The notes below the pieces were generated by a model. That model was not told where the DNA came from. It did no database searches and was given only the letters and a program-made list of their open reading frames with translations. From NCBI RefSeq assembly GCF_963675165.1, contig NC_087378.1:5513205-5577204 (forward strand): a stretch of 64,000 bases of DNA. The letters are read 5' to 3'. How positions within the stretch are numbered: the stretch's first letter is position 1; each line of letters opens with the position of its first letter. Positions 24,901 through 35,300 of this stretch are shown here, piece by piece. A program made the translations under genes and the position numbers. Source of the stretch: Halichondria panicea. Its lineage: Eukaryota; Porifera; Demospongiae; Suberitida; Halichondriidae.

Positions 24901-27900
24901 CGATACAGGCTCTCCTTTTTCCCAATTAATACCGTATTTTATCTTATTGAAAGATTGTGATAAAGAACAGAAAAAGTAGAGCCTGTATAGAGGCTACAGA
25001 TCAGTGGGAAATGATCGACTATGATTGTTGCTAAAAAGGATGCCAAAAGTACATGTATGTATAATTCATTTCTCGGGTAACAACACTCTATGGACAACTT
25101 CGCTACACATTACTCTGAAGGCTTCAATGGCATTCCAAGTACTGTACATGTAACTCGAGAAAGATGCAAATCCACAAATTGAAATCCAAGAAAACGAGGT
25201 TAGAAGCCTATAGAAGCTTTTACATTGAGCAGATATAGCAGTCTACACAGACAGACACACACACACAACCGTATTCCACTGTGGGCATGCGTACCGAGGC
25301 ATAATAAATACACGCATAGAATGTACAATTCAAGGTGGCAAATAGCTCACTTCTCTCTTCCTTCTCCACACACGGCAATTCTCTTGCTATCAGGAGACCA
25401 CACAATGTCCTTTATCTTCCCGGAAATGGGCTGGTATTCGTACTTGAGAATGTGCTCCTTCTGAGTCGTGTCCCAAATACGAATCTTACCGGATGCATCT
25501 GCACAGAGCGTATACATATAAAATATATAATAGCACTCAGACGATAAGTACTCATTCCACACAACAAATTATCGTGCCATAATAATTATGGGTGAAAATG
25601 CACAATTTAAAGAATATACTACTGGTAGCCTAAAGTATACGGGATACAACGAAGAGTAATTGGACACTGAGATACACATATGAATGTATTGGGTGGGCAA
25701 GACAACTTTAAGCAGGCCTACGTGTATACGTTTACAGAGCAGTTTGGCCGCAATAGTGAGGTGGCTGCATTTCAGAAAGTGGCAGCGGCTAATTCGTGGT
25801 TCTACCTTAAATCCAATGGCTGGATAACGAATCATTAAGTTGCCAAACCACACCCAAAATGTCATATCTGGCCGTATTATACTGTACGTATAAAAATCTA
25901 TTGGGCAGCCAGCACTGATTAGTACGAAATAGTGAGGTGGTCGCATTTCAGGGAGAGTTTTGTGCAGTAATGATCTACATGTAGCTAGCAACCCGTACCA
26001 CACAAAATGACCGGTACATGTATATAGAGGTGACTGTAATTCAGAGAACCGGATTAGCGAGAGTCTGCTGTATACTGTATACATGTACCCACAGGTTCAG
26101 CACAATGTATGGGCTATATAAATATTTTTGAAAGGTAAGGTTGCTAGGCTAAGAAATTACACAATGCCTACAATGCCTATAATTATACACACTGTAGCTG
26201 GAAAAATATTAACAGTTTTTGACATACCTCCGGATGCGATGTAGTAGCCACTGGGGGCGTAACGGGCAGCTGTGGCCTCCACAGAGTGTTGAGTGTACAC
26301 ATCAGATATACCAGGATTCTGTAAATGAACGACAAAGTAAAGGGCAGTGAATACATAAACACTTGGTACAAAATCGTATCAATACAGTGCACATGTACAT
26401 GTATATAAATTATGCAAAACAGCTGCTCATTGAGATACACAGTACAAGAACACAGATTGTTGCAGGCTGCAATCAAACCCACAGTACAAACACTTAGAAT
26501 GAAGGCTATCTATTTAACAACCACGTCCATAACTATTTATTACTATATATATGTACATGTAGCATGTCATTTTCAAAGGTTTTTTTGTGGGCAGGCTGAC
26601 CTCCACGACATTTTCCCCCACAAAAACCTATGCGTGGTTGGAACGCATGCAATGCAATGACAAATATCCGCATTTAGGGTAAACGAAAAGTTACCCGACG
26701 AAAGTTACCAGCTACCGTATAGAGGGTATATTTCGAGGGTATAAATGTTCGTGGTTTTCGCGGATTAGGCATGAACCGCGAACATTTATAACCGCGAATT
26801 TAATATTTCATGCATGCATGCTGCAAAAAAGGCGCTATTCCACGAAAATTAAATCTGCGAAAACCTTTCTAAAGGCACATCCGCGAAAATTTATACCCGA
26901 GAAATATACCTGCTATACGGTATACGGTATGTAACAAAAGAATTGTACTTGCTGCTTAGCAACCACAGATTTGATAAATGAGTAGAGCCAACTGAAGGGT
27001 GTAGGTGTCAGTCAGCAGGGTGTCCCAATGGCAACGTAGTACAAATCATGTCAAGCCCTCCCCCCCCTCATTTCAGGAAGTATAGTATACGTACATGTAG
27101 TGATCAACATCTATAGGATGTCGCTAACACAACAGATAAACAATACCTTTTAAGGGCAGAATGCCTACATGTAGATGGAGAAGTCAAAGGATTTAAGCAA
27201 TCAGACATAATCAGTTTCATACAGCATGCAGGGTGTCATCATACAGGGGGAAGGGGATATCCCCTTCTGCCCCAAAATTCCCCCATAAATTATTCAGGTA
27301 CTACATGTTTGTACGGTGAATATATGCAAAGGCAACCCCAAGACTCACCAGAATTCACCTTAAGACCACCTAATAAGAATATTTTCCGGAGGGGCATGCC
27401 CCTGGGTTCCCCTAGCCCACGGCACACTCCGCGTGCCTTAATCCCCCCCCTCTACTTCAAAATCCTATATGACACCACCCTGCATGGCATGAGACACGAA
27501 AGTGATGCCAATTCCAGTATGGATAGCGTATTAGTGGCGGATCCAATCCAAGGGTACAAAGTAACCAAAAAAGATTCACACATTACATGTAAAATGCTTC
27601 TTTCAAATGGATAACTAAAACCTTGAATTATGTACCTCGACATTTCTGATGATCACAGAATTTCCGTTACAGTAGAGAATATTTTGGCCCTTCGGGTCTC
27701 CATTAATGATCAGGGGCATCCCCCTTTGAGTACGGGGGAGTGTTGCAAACACACTCTCTGAAGGAATAATATATATACTTACATGGCATATAGCTAGTTA
27801 TGCATGTAGATCTAGATGTTTATTAAAGTTTATAGGCTTTCACTTGTACAGTATATAATATCTACTGGTACACAAGCTATGACTGGATCCAAAACCATTT

Positions 27901-27927
27901 AGCAAACTTACTTGGTTGGTAAGGCAT
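15938..27927 (-). CDS. wdr1: WDR1 / actin-interacting protein 1 (AIP1), complete, 14 exons
   Basis: AIP1 is a double seven-bladed WD40 propeller that works with cofilin to disassemble actin filaments. Exons (minus strand): 27927-27912, 27757-27636, 26318-26228, 25498-25351, 22349-22169, 20455-20297, 19268-19177, 18623-18482, 18096-18024, 17744-17588, 17059-16864, 16627-16463, 16360-16216, 16041-15938. They join in frame to 596 residues, close to the roughly 606 of vertebrate WDR1. The start MPYQPKSVFATLP and blocks such as [38 protein letters not shown] and [10 protein letters not shown] are strongly conserved WDR1 sequence. The first coding exon is only 16 bp. The intron after 18024 needs a GC donor to keep frame. 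Introns carry MITEs. The promoter is shared with the divergent gene at 28135. Confidence 0.96.
16590..16701. repeat. 56-bp tandem duplication across a WDR1 intron-exon boundary
   Basis: The block GTGTCACCGTTTACAG...GTGTGTGCAAAAAT occurs at 16590-16645 and again at 16646-16701. It carries the 3' splice acceptor of the WDR1 exon 16627-16463, so two identical acceptors lie 56 bp apart. Only the one next to the exon keeps the frame; the upstream one would shift it. Confidence 0.9.
20948..21590 (+). repeat. Dispersed repeat (CCTCGGTGCGCATGCGCAAGC family), WDR1 intron copy
   Basis: Starts CCTCGGTGCACATGCGCAAG and ends near GGCACCTCCACCGAGG followed by a short GCACCCGCGGTGC palindrome. The terminal segment is present twice (21488-21530 and 21537-21582). 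Relatives are at 24985-25320, 33488-33980, 38392-38785, 49795-50125 and 56895-57035. The internal sequence is noncoding. Confidence 0.8.
22660..22925 (-). other. Unassigned GC-richer segment in a WDR1 intron
   Basis: A frame of 85 codons is open here (22921-22664, minus) and base composition is less AT-rich than the surroundings. No domain is recognised and no splice context was found that links it to WDR1. It may be a transposon fragment. Confidence 0.3.
23154..24103. mobile_element. Longer, diverged copy of the 584-bp TAGCCTCC family
   Basis: The left end TAGCCTTCTTC...GACTGTTTGCGCAAGCGC and right end CATGCGCAAGCAGTTGATACCAGGCC...GATCGAGGCTA match the ends of 62796-63379. The centre shares GATGGGCGTGGCCTG, CACACTGTTGCGGGCTGTGAG and TTCAATCCACTTCCGTTCGT. 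No flanking duplication was found, so it is older or rearranged. Confidence 0.75.
24985..25320 (-). repeat. Dispersed repeat (CCTCGGTGCG family), inverted copy
   Basis: Reverse-complement copy of the element at 20948, truncated. It ends near GGCATGCGTACCGAGGCATAA, about 30 bp from the WDR1 exon ending at 25351. Confidence 0.75.
25740..26073. mobile_element. Diverged pogo-like MITE copy, related to 10555-10925
   Basis: The right end ACCGGATTAGCGAGAGTCTGCTGTA matches the inverse end of 10555. The interior shares GCCAGATATGAC and GGTGTGGTTTGGCA with it in inverse orientation. The left end is degraded. Confidence 0.65.
26713..26930. mobile_element. MITE with TACCGTATAG / CTATACGGTA ends
   Basis: The ends CTACCGTATAGAGGGTATAT and ATATACCTGCTATACGGTA are inverted, with inner inverted blocks such as CGCGAATTT and TTTCGCGGAT. 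The TA flank fits a Tc1/mariner-type element. It sits in a WDR1 intron. Confidence 0.65.
27229..27482. mobile_element. CAGGGTGTCATACAGG family element, copy in WDR1 intron 2
   Basis: Left end CAGGGTGTCATCATACAGGGGG, right end CTTCAAAATCCTATATGACACCACCCTG. Relatives with clean ends are at 46990-47170 and 50180-50340. The flanking duplication here is not exact. Confidence 0.7.
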
Positions 27928-28134
27928 GCTGAAAATCAACTTCTTCAGAAAACTCCTGTGGTACTGGGTCGATCGGTATCAAGCACCTTTCCAGAGCCAA
28001 ATCCAAATATGGAGAAAAAGAGAAATTTCAATTTTTCCTATCGAATTACCGTATAATATGTTTTAGCCACACCTACATGTATAGACCTTGATTAATTATT
28101 GTGTATACATAGATTGTACATAGATAGAGTCTTG
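27928..28134. promoter_or_regulatory. Divergent promoter between WDR1 and the LRR gene
   Basis: Only about 207 bp separate the WDR1 start codon (minus) from the LRR gene start codon (plus). Both promoters and 5' UTRs must lie here or in unannotated upstream exons. No clear TATA box is seen. Confidence 0.55.
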
Positions 28135-31100
28135 ATGGCCTTTTCAGCACCTTCTCTTACAAGAATATGTGTTATTAAAGTAGTAACAGACATCAAGAAG
28201 TTTTGTTATGGCTTGACATTTGACGATCTAGGAAAATTCAAGTTCATTGTTGGACCGTTCGATAATCTTTGTGAGACTGCACACATACACGTACACGCAC
28301 ACGTATACGTACACGTACACACATGCATGCGTACATGTACACACACACACACACAGCTCCTTTACGGCATTAATAGTGACTCCTTCAATCCTAGACTCAA
28401 TTGAATCCACTAAATCTTCATAACATGAGTGCAAGTATTATGATCACACATTCCGTTGTAGATAAAAACAGTGTCCATGAGAGCGTCATACTATAATTAT
28501 TTAAAATAACTTTCTACACCGTCTTTCTGTGCCATTAAATTAGTATGATATTCCAGTGGCGCACAAATAGAACTGTAATTCCAATTTTGGCGCTTACATG
28601 TTGGAGTGGCGCTTTAATTAGCAGTAGAACGTGGAGTATTAGTAGAGCTGTTTCCACGAGGCTATCATATAGATCAGTTGTACATATGTAGCCTCCGTTA
28701 TAATTGCTATAATTATATTAGTGACCAGAGTTTGTACAGCAATTAATCCCGTATCAGATCCTCAAGTAACTACTAATGTTTTCGAATAAGGAAAAATGCA
28801 GAGAACTTCATCATAAACGATTACATGTAGTATCAGGAGTGCATGCACTCCTGGTAGTATGGTTACTCGTACAATTATAAGGGATTCATTAACAAGCACT
28901 GGCAGGGTTAATCTATGCTTCGTGCAATTAGAAGCCCTGCCATTGCTTGTTACTCGTGCTACTAATCCCATATTGCACTCTTAACCATACCTATACGTGC
29001 CAGCCAAAAAATTCCAGAATTTTTAGTAATTAGAATAATTATACACTGTGCTATAATTATAAAATGCATGTAATATTTATATGCTTAGTAACAGCTCATA
29101 CTTTCTTTGTGCAGCTTCTCAATGCATTGAAGAGATCTTTGAATATGTGATTTTCACCAAGCAGCTGAATTCCTCCTGGCTATCGCTGCTCATTGTCCCC
29201 CACTTGAGGGGCGTTGACTTCAAGCACTTTCCTGGTGGAGTTACTCCTAAACTATTCAAAATACTGAAGAATCGCTGTCATGTAATTCTAAACCAATTAT
29301 AAATTTAGATACCAATCGCTAGATCATCTAATACCGTCCTACAGTGCTCAAATTATTCTTAATTTTCACCCCCCTAAATTTAAGAGAACATCTTTTTATG
29401 AGATCCGCATATGTTAATAGGTGGTCACTATAGACAAGTTATAGACTATTCATGCTGCTTCATTATTTTGATTCACAGCTTCTAGAACGAGTGATAATTC
29501 CAAATTGCAGAAAAATCTCTAACGGTACACTCAAGTGATCTGCTCGGCCAAAACCCGTCTCTCCTGGAGCTGGACATTTCCAATAAAGTGAGTCCTAAAG
29601 TGGATGTCTCGATTGTGGAAACGCTTGCGTATTCGTGTCGGTGTTTGACCATCTTGCAACTGTCAGACTATCGAGCAAGTGATCCAAGAACTCTTTTGAT
29701 GCTCTGTGGGAAGCAGGCTATTGAAAAACAGCGAATGACGGAACGTACTAGCTCTATTGTGCTTGCAGACTATTTATCTCAAACTATCTACTGTCAAGTT
29801 TGTGGGAAAGTGAAATCTTCTCAAGCTTTATCTGCAAAACAAGGTCAATCAAGTCAGCCTATGAAAGTGGTCACTACTGGAAATGAAGTACAGCCATTGC
29901 AATTATCATCTCTGGACAGTGTTGCCCGTATGTCAATTGGAACTGAACTGTACAATACCGATCATCGGCCTACTGTTGTATCAATCAATAGTGTCTGCCA
30001 GTGTGCATCTGAAGAGCCTACAGGCAATACATATCAAGGGGATGCTCAATTTGCAATAGAGTTAACAAACGAAGAGCGAGAAAACCAGAAAGTGGATGAC
30101 GTACATTTAGTAGCTGCTGGTGACAATGTTAATTTAAAGCCAGACAACAGTGATGAAGATCTTTATGAAAGCGATGGTAGCCTTACTGCTCTTAACATTG
30201 AAGATTGTGGTACTCAGTATGGATGCCTGGAATTGGAAACACTATGTCTTGATAATGTCAACATTACTGATCAAGTAATGGCAGTGCTATTACAGTATCT
30301 GCCTAGATTACGCAATTTGAATCTTTGCGACACTGATATATGTAACCCTTGGAGGCTGCTCGATCCATCTCATTGTATTCACCTCTTACAACTAGAAGAG
30401 TTGGACATAAAATCCACTGCTCTCTCAAGAACAGCACTCGAACTGATACCTAAATTTCACCCTGATCTACAAAGATTTTCAATCTCCAGTACCACTTTGC
30501 CACCACACACATACGCCAATATAGGTAAACTAACCGGTGTGGCTGACCTCGAATTGATTGGGGGGCAGTTTTATCCCTCTGAGCCAAAAGAAATCTTTGA
30601 CAAAGGCATTGCTCCAGCAATACGTGGGATCGGACAGCATTTGAGGCTACTCAATCTAACATATTTTGCTCACATTGAGTTTGAAGTGATCCCAAAAAGT
30701 TGCCCAAAGCTTGAACGATTGGATTTGAGTTGTGCTGTTGTCACATTTTTGTATCCTTGTGAATCACTTGGTGACTGTTGCCCTAATCTTAGAAACCTCA
30801 ATCTAGCTTTCTGTCACATTGAAGCGAAAGAAGGAACAATAGATAACCTAGAGCCTGTTTCACCAACAAAAGCTCTACAGAAAATGATTGGGCAGCCTCC
30901 AAAACTCACTGAACTAAATATGAGTGGACTAGCGGTTAGTGATGAAACTCTACGGAATATTTTCCCACGAGCTATACAGCCTCTTCAAGTTCTGAATTTA
31001 TCTCGTTGTAGCCTTGCTACAGTAAATGGTATTAATTACATTTGGAACAATTGCCCGTACCTGCACACAATAGACCTGACTTACTGCAGAGATGTTACAG

Positions 31101-31183
31101 TGGGAGACTTTGCCAGCTTTGAGACTAAATGTTTCGAGGAGCGACCATTATTCAAAGTAGAAGGGAAACTTAACTGGAAGTAA
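28135..31183 (+). CDS. Leucine-rich-repeat protein (RNI/AMN1-like), one apparent frameshift
   Basis: Three exons fit: 28135-28270, 29115-29281 and 29479-31183, with GT-AG introns and matching phases. The start is MAFSAPSLTRICVIKVV; residues near the exon 1/2 junction (SQCIEEIFEYVI) resemble an F-box or similar helix but are not diagnostic. The C-terminal half carries degenerate LRRs of the LxxLxLxxC type (for example LEELDIKS, LRNLNLAFC, LQVLNLSRC), as in the AMN1/FBXL group, which usually provide substrate-binding surfaces of ubiquitin ligases. An acidic stretch precedes the LRRs. Exon 3 is out of frame unless one base is removed: at 29531-29535 TCAAG appears to have an extra A. This is either a real inactivating indel or a sequence error. 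Function is unknown. Confidence 0.75.
28275..28355. repeat. CA / CGTACA microsatellite in LRR gene intron 1
   Basis: Alternating purine-pyrimidine run (ACACGTACACGCACACG type) ending in (CA)n. It begins 5 bp after the exon 1 donor. Confidence 0.85.
28795..28985. mobile_element. MITE related to 36840-37015
   Basis: Shares AACAAGCACTGGxAxG, GTGCAATTAGxAG, CCATTGCTTGTTACTCGTGC and TAATCCCATATTGCACT with the copy at 36840-37015. The inverted ends are poorly preserved here. Confidence 0.6.
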
Positions 31184-31351
31184 ACATTAATTTATTAAGG
31201 ACTATGCCCATGGTATAACTGTGATAATTCCCTATGATATTTCTGCAGACATGTTTGGGTAGATAATTTCGTCTGGTTAGTGAAAAGTACTAGTGAGTTA
31301 CCATGGTAGGGGAGTAGATTGCATATAGCCAATCACATAGAATATAATTAT

Positions 31352-31461
31352 AACTCATACTATGGTTATACTAGGGATTTACGGCAACGTAAACCATCTC
31401 GCCCTTAGGTTTGGTGAGTTTTACTGCCATAAATCTCTATAGAACCATAGTATAAATGAGT
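31352..31461. repeat. 110-bp inverted-repeat element
   Basis: CTCATACTATGGTTATACTAGGGATTTA at the left pairs with TAAATCTCTATAGAACCATAGTATAAATGAG at the right. It is a short MITE-like hairpin in the 3' flank of the LRR gene. Confidence 0.65.
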
Positions 31462-31467
31462 TAGCCC

Positions 31468-31580
31468 TGTTTTGTCGGTGTATTTAAAAGCCCTCAGCCA
31501 CTTGTAGTACCCTCGCTACGCTCGGGATATGAATCAGTGCCTTGGGCTTCTAAATCCCATATATAGACACCTCCAAAACA
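31468..31580. repeat. MITE related to 35501-35599 (TGTTTTGTC...CAAAACA)
   Basis: Shares AGCCCTCAGCCACTTGTAGT and ACCCTCG-CGGGATA with 35501-35599. The ends are CTGTTTTGTCGGTGT and ACACCTCCAAAACA. Confidence 0.65.
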
Positions 31581-31676
31581 AGTATTATTTAAACCCTTGT
31601 ACAAATAAATATTAAACAGTTTATTGGTTATTATCAGCTCATGCTGTGCTTTGCAGCTCACTTGCATGGAAATTTG

Positions 31677-31720
31677 TAGCCTTGATTCCAGGCCGCTCTC
31701 AGGGGCTGGGATCTAGGCTA
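31677..31720. mobile_element. 44-bp minimal MITE of the TAGCCT family
   Basis: TAGCCTTGATTCCAGGCCG at the left and the approximate inverse ...GGGATCTAGGCTA at the right. The flanking repeats are GGAAATTTG (31668-31676) and GGAAGTTTG (31721-31729), 8 of 9 identical. Confidence 0.7.
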
Positions 31721-31876
31721 GGAAGTTTGTGACAGCATACTTTGATGGAGTACCATGGCAGAGGAGGTCCGACATGCATTGGCCAGCACATTTTCATTTT
31801 CGGTCACGTGATAACATACAGGCCCAATACACTGAATCGGTACACATATAAATTGTAATTATCTCAAGTACATGTA

Positions 31877-32107
31877 CCGTATATAAGCGGGAAATTTCCG
31901 TGTGGTGCAAATTCTTGTTTTTCGAGGGCAGAGCAGTTAACATTAAAACTGGAACAAATTCCAAGCGCCAGTATAATTTACACGGCACATGCAAAGCTTA
32001 ATTGTGGGCATGGTTTCTTGGAATAAAAACACGAATTTCAACTGTGAAAGTTACTTCTGGCCATTAACGAAAATGTTTTGCACCCACAAAAATTTCCCAC
32101 TATACGG
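31877..32107. mobile_element. 231-bp MITE with CCGTATA...TATACGG ends
   Basis: The left end CCGTATATAAGCGGGAAATTT pairs with AAATTTCCCACTATACGG; TA flanks both sides. The interior contains TTTTTCGAGGGCAGAGCAG, also seen at 9360-9420. Confidence 0.75.
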
Positions 32108-32368
32108 TATAACCTAGGGTAACTACGGTAAAAAGTTATGATCAACGCAATAATCATGGGATGAATTAGCTTCGATTCAAGGCCGATTAAAATACGCCTT
32201 AAACCGAGGCATGGGGTGAATGCTCTATGAGCACTTTATAATTAATTGCATGCATGTTCTTGGCTATATAGCCTCAGCTTGTCCCCACGCCCACTTCACT
32301 TCGAAGGAATGTGATTCATAGTGTAATAAATAATGGATAACGGAACTAACGTACTACATTAATTATAA

Positions 32369-35300
32369 TTAATAATAGACATCATACATGTCCATTTCCA
32401 GTTCTGGCGCCTGATCCTCCTGTTCACTTTCATCTCCACTGAGTTTATTCAACAGCCTCTGTATGGGGGACAGCTGTGGGGCCAGCCTCTGTATGGGGGA
32501 CAGCTGTGGGGCCAGAGCAAATGTATTCATCTGGGGTCCAGCAGAGAAGCCTCTTGGAAGGAAAACAGAACTGCTTGAATACCGCATAATCATTTCCGAA
32601 TGTTCAGTGGTAGAGACTGCCGAAGAAAACTCAGGTGCACTGTAGAATTTTGGTGACTGAATACGTTCTGTCTCATTCTGATAGCTCTGACTAGTGATAA
32701 ACTCTTCTGTATGCTTATCAACAGTCGTAGTGTATTGTAGAGGAACAGCATTGGACTTGTGGGGATTTGTAGTTTCACAACGTTGATGAAAATGCGATAT
32801 ATCGTATATTGTAGGCTCAGACATTACAAATTCTGTTAGATTGAGAGGGCTTGGATGACTAGGGCTAAGCTGTATCAAACTGTTGCTACTAGCTTCAGAT
32901 GGTGAGATTTGATGGGCACGTGAGTCTGTGTGGATAGTAGGAGTAGATTCTGTATGGACAGCATTCCAAGAGTCGTTGCTTGGACCCAACCAAGGGTGGT
33001 CACCCTTGGCTGGTGAAGACTGAAGTCGTAACATGTCAGTGTCTGTACTCTGCTGTGTCTTTTTGAACTCATTGCTATCACTGTCAGGGGAAAGTACATT
33101 AGTGATACACAACACTGTACAATGTACTATCAACATGCAAAGAACTTACTGTCGTGTGAATGTGTTTTGAAGCTGGTATCTGATCCTTCGAGCTCTACAC
33201 AGAAGGAATACTGCTATTAGCACCACCCAACTGATCATTAGTAGAGGTAAAATCACACCAATGGAAAGTGCAACAGCAAGGTGTCCCGGTCTCACTGATG
33301 ATGCATTTTCTGTTGATTGATGAAACACGGTACGGCCTAATAATAAATAATGAACACATTATGGAAGTTTACGAACTCAATTACTCACTTGCAACAAAAG
33401 GCTCCGAAGGCTTGCTCACACTAAATAGTATACCACCAGATTTCTTTGTCTGTAAAAACATATACACAGATATATTATATAATTATGCCTCGGTGCGCAT
33501 GCGCAAGCTCGGTATACGGTAGTGTGTTTGTGTGTATGTGTAAACTGTTACAGCTGCTCAAGGATCAATGAACTGCAAGTAAGAGTTTCTATAGGCTTCT
33601 AGTAATGGTGGATTTGTAAAATAATGCTTTGTTCTCGAGTTATGCTTACTTGGAATGCCATTGCAGCCTTTTCAGAAGGGTGCGTAGCAAAACTTGTCAA
33701 TGGAGTGTTGCTAATCCACTTAGTAGTTAGCTCTGTACTAAAACGCTAGCTAGCTGCATGCAAGAGTGAGAAGAGAGCTGCAGGGACACTGATGCAGCAG
33801 CTAGACTTCGTACTTTTGGCATCCTTTTTAGCAACAATTATTCAATCGTTCCCCACCCTTGAGTTTCCCTGTGATTTATAACTAGATGCAAAAATGTTGA
33901 TCATGTGTGTTTAATTAGCAATATGTTACGTAGCTTTGACATATCCACCGAGGTATCAGCACCTGCGGTGCTTTCATTTTAGCTACTCACTAATTGCTGT
34001 TTGTTCTTGGAGTAAGCAATTGTAACGACTGAATACTTCACGTTGTTCTTTAGTGCACTAGCAAAAATCTCCTGGTCTGTCAGAATGTAAGGAGGAAGAG
34101 AATCATAGCTGAACGACAGCTGAAATGATCTTGGTCCATGGGCTTTTGACACAACAATTGGATTCGGTAGAGCTCCTTCTCCAAATGAAAAAATCCAATG
34201 TTCAGGGATTATAGGTATACCATTTGGATCTTCCTCGTTTACAACATGAAACTGTATCTTGTATCCTCTAAAATTTAATGCTCCAGATGAGAGAATACAG
34301 ACACAAATATTTTCATAAACTTACAGGAGGGGTCCATGCCTAGACGAAACTGGAAACAAGTCTATCCTAAAGTGTTGGTCATTTTGAAGGTGAATATCAG
34401 GTGGTCTAGGCTGTTCTGGATCTGAATAATAATTTGCAAACGGTATACTGATAGAATGGTTACGGGCACACTTACTGCTGTAGTCCGTTGAAAAATGGAA
34501 TGGATCACTGACTTGACATCCGAGCACTTGCGCATTGTCCTCAAGCTGCTCACTAACTATACACGAGTAGTTGTAGTTAGTTAGAACATCGCCAATTAGT
34601 AAATGAGTTAAAGATCCTGGAACAAAATGAGTGAGAACATCCAGTTCTGTGTGTAGTTCTTTTTGAGGTGTCATGTAATGACGAATTCCAGAACAATGGA
34701 CCTGCGCAGAAACAAATGCGAGCATTATCATCATGGCTGACAAGAATTATGTGTAAGATTCATTTCGAGATGCATGCATTTTTTACAAGTATCGTTAATT
34801 ACAGCCCCATTCTAATAAAATTGCCAAGTCCACAAAATAATTCTCCAATTGAGCGCCCAATAAATTCTAGAATTATAATGCAGCCTTTAAGAATAATTAT
34901 TGATCTATGATAGCCTCGTGGAAGCAGCTACAAGTAATCGTACGTTCTATTGCTAAGCGCCAAACAAGCTTCGGACACTACAGTACATTTAGTCGATAAG
35001 ATCTACATGGGAATAACATGGAAAAAGTGCCCCAGAGCAGGTGTACTATGGGACGTAGCATACCGTATGATTATGTTTCTGATTTATCGGACAGCAAAAA
35101 ATAATAAGGAAATTATCCGGGTATAAATGGAACAGATCTTTAAAGAGCACGCAAAGTGTCTGAAATAATTAGAACAAACATGCAGCTGCATGCAAACTAG
35201 CTAAAACAGTGTGCAACTGAATAGTTGCACTAGCTATCTATATAGCTACATGTATCACTCTTGCTGGCGTTGCTTCGGAATGTATCTCAACGTTTCAAGG

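Noticed and set aside
28228-28434. Minus-strand frame MHSCYEDLVDSIE... near the LRR gene
   Set aside because: It runs through the CA microsatellite and antisense to LRR exon 1; no splice partner found.
29588-31183. Treating 29588 as the LRR gene start
   Set aside because: The codon there is GTG and the conserved frame extends upstream through LRR sequence, so it is not a true start.
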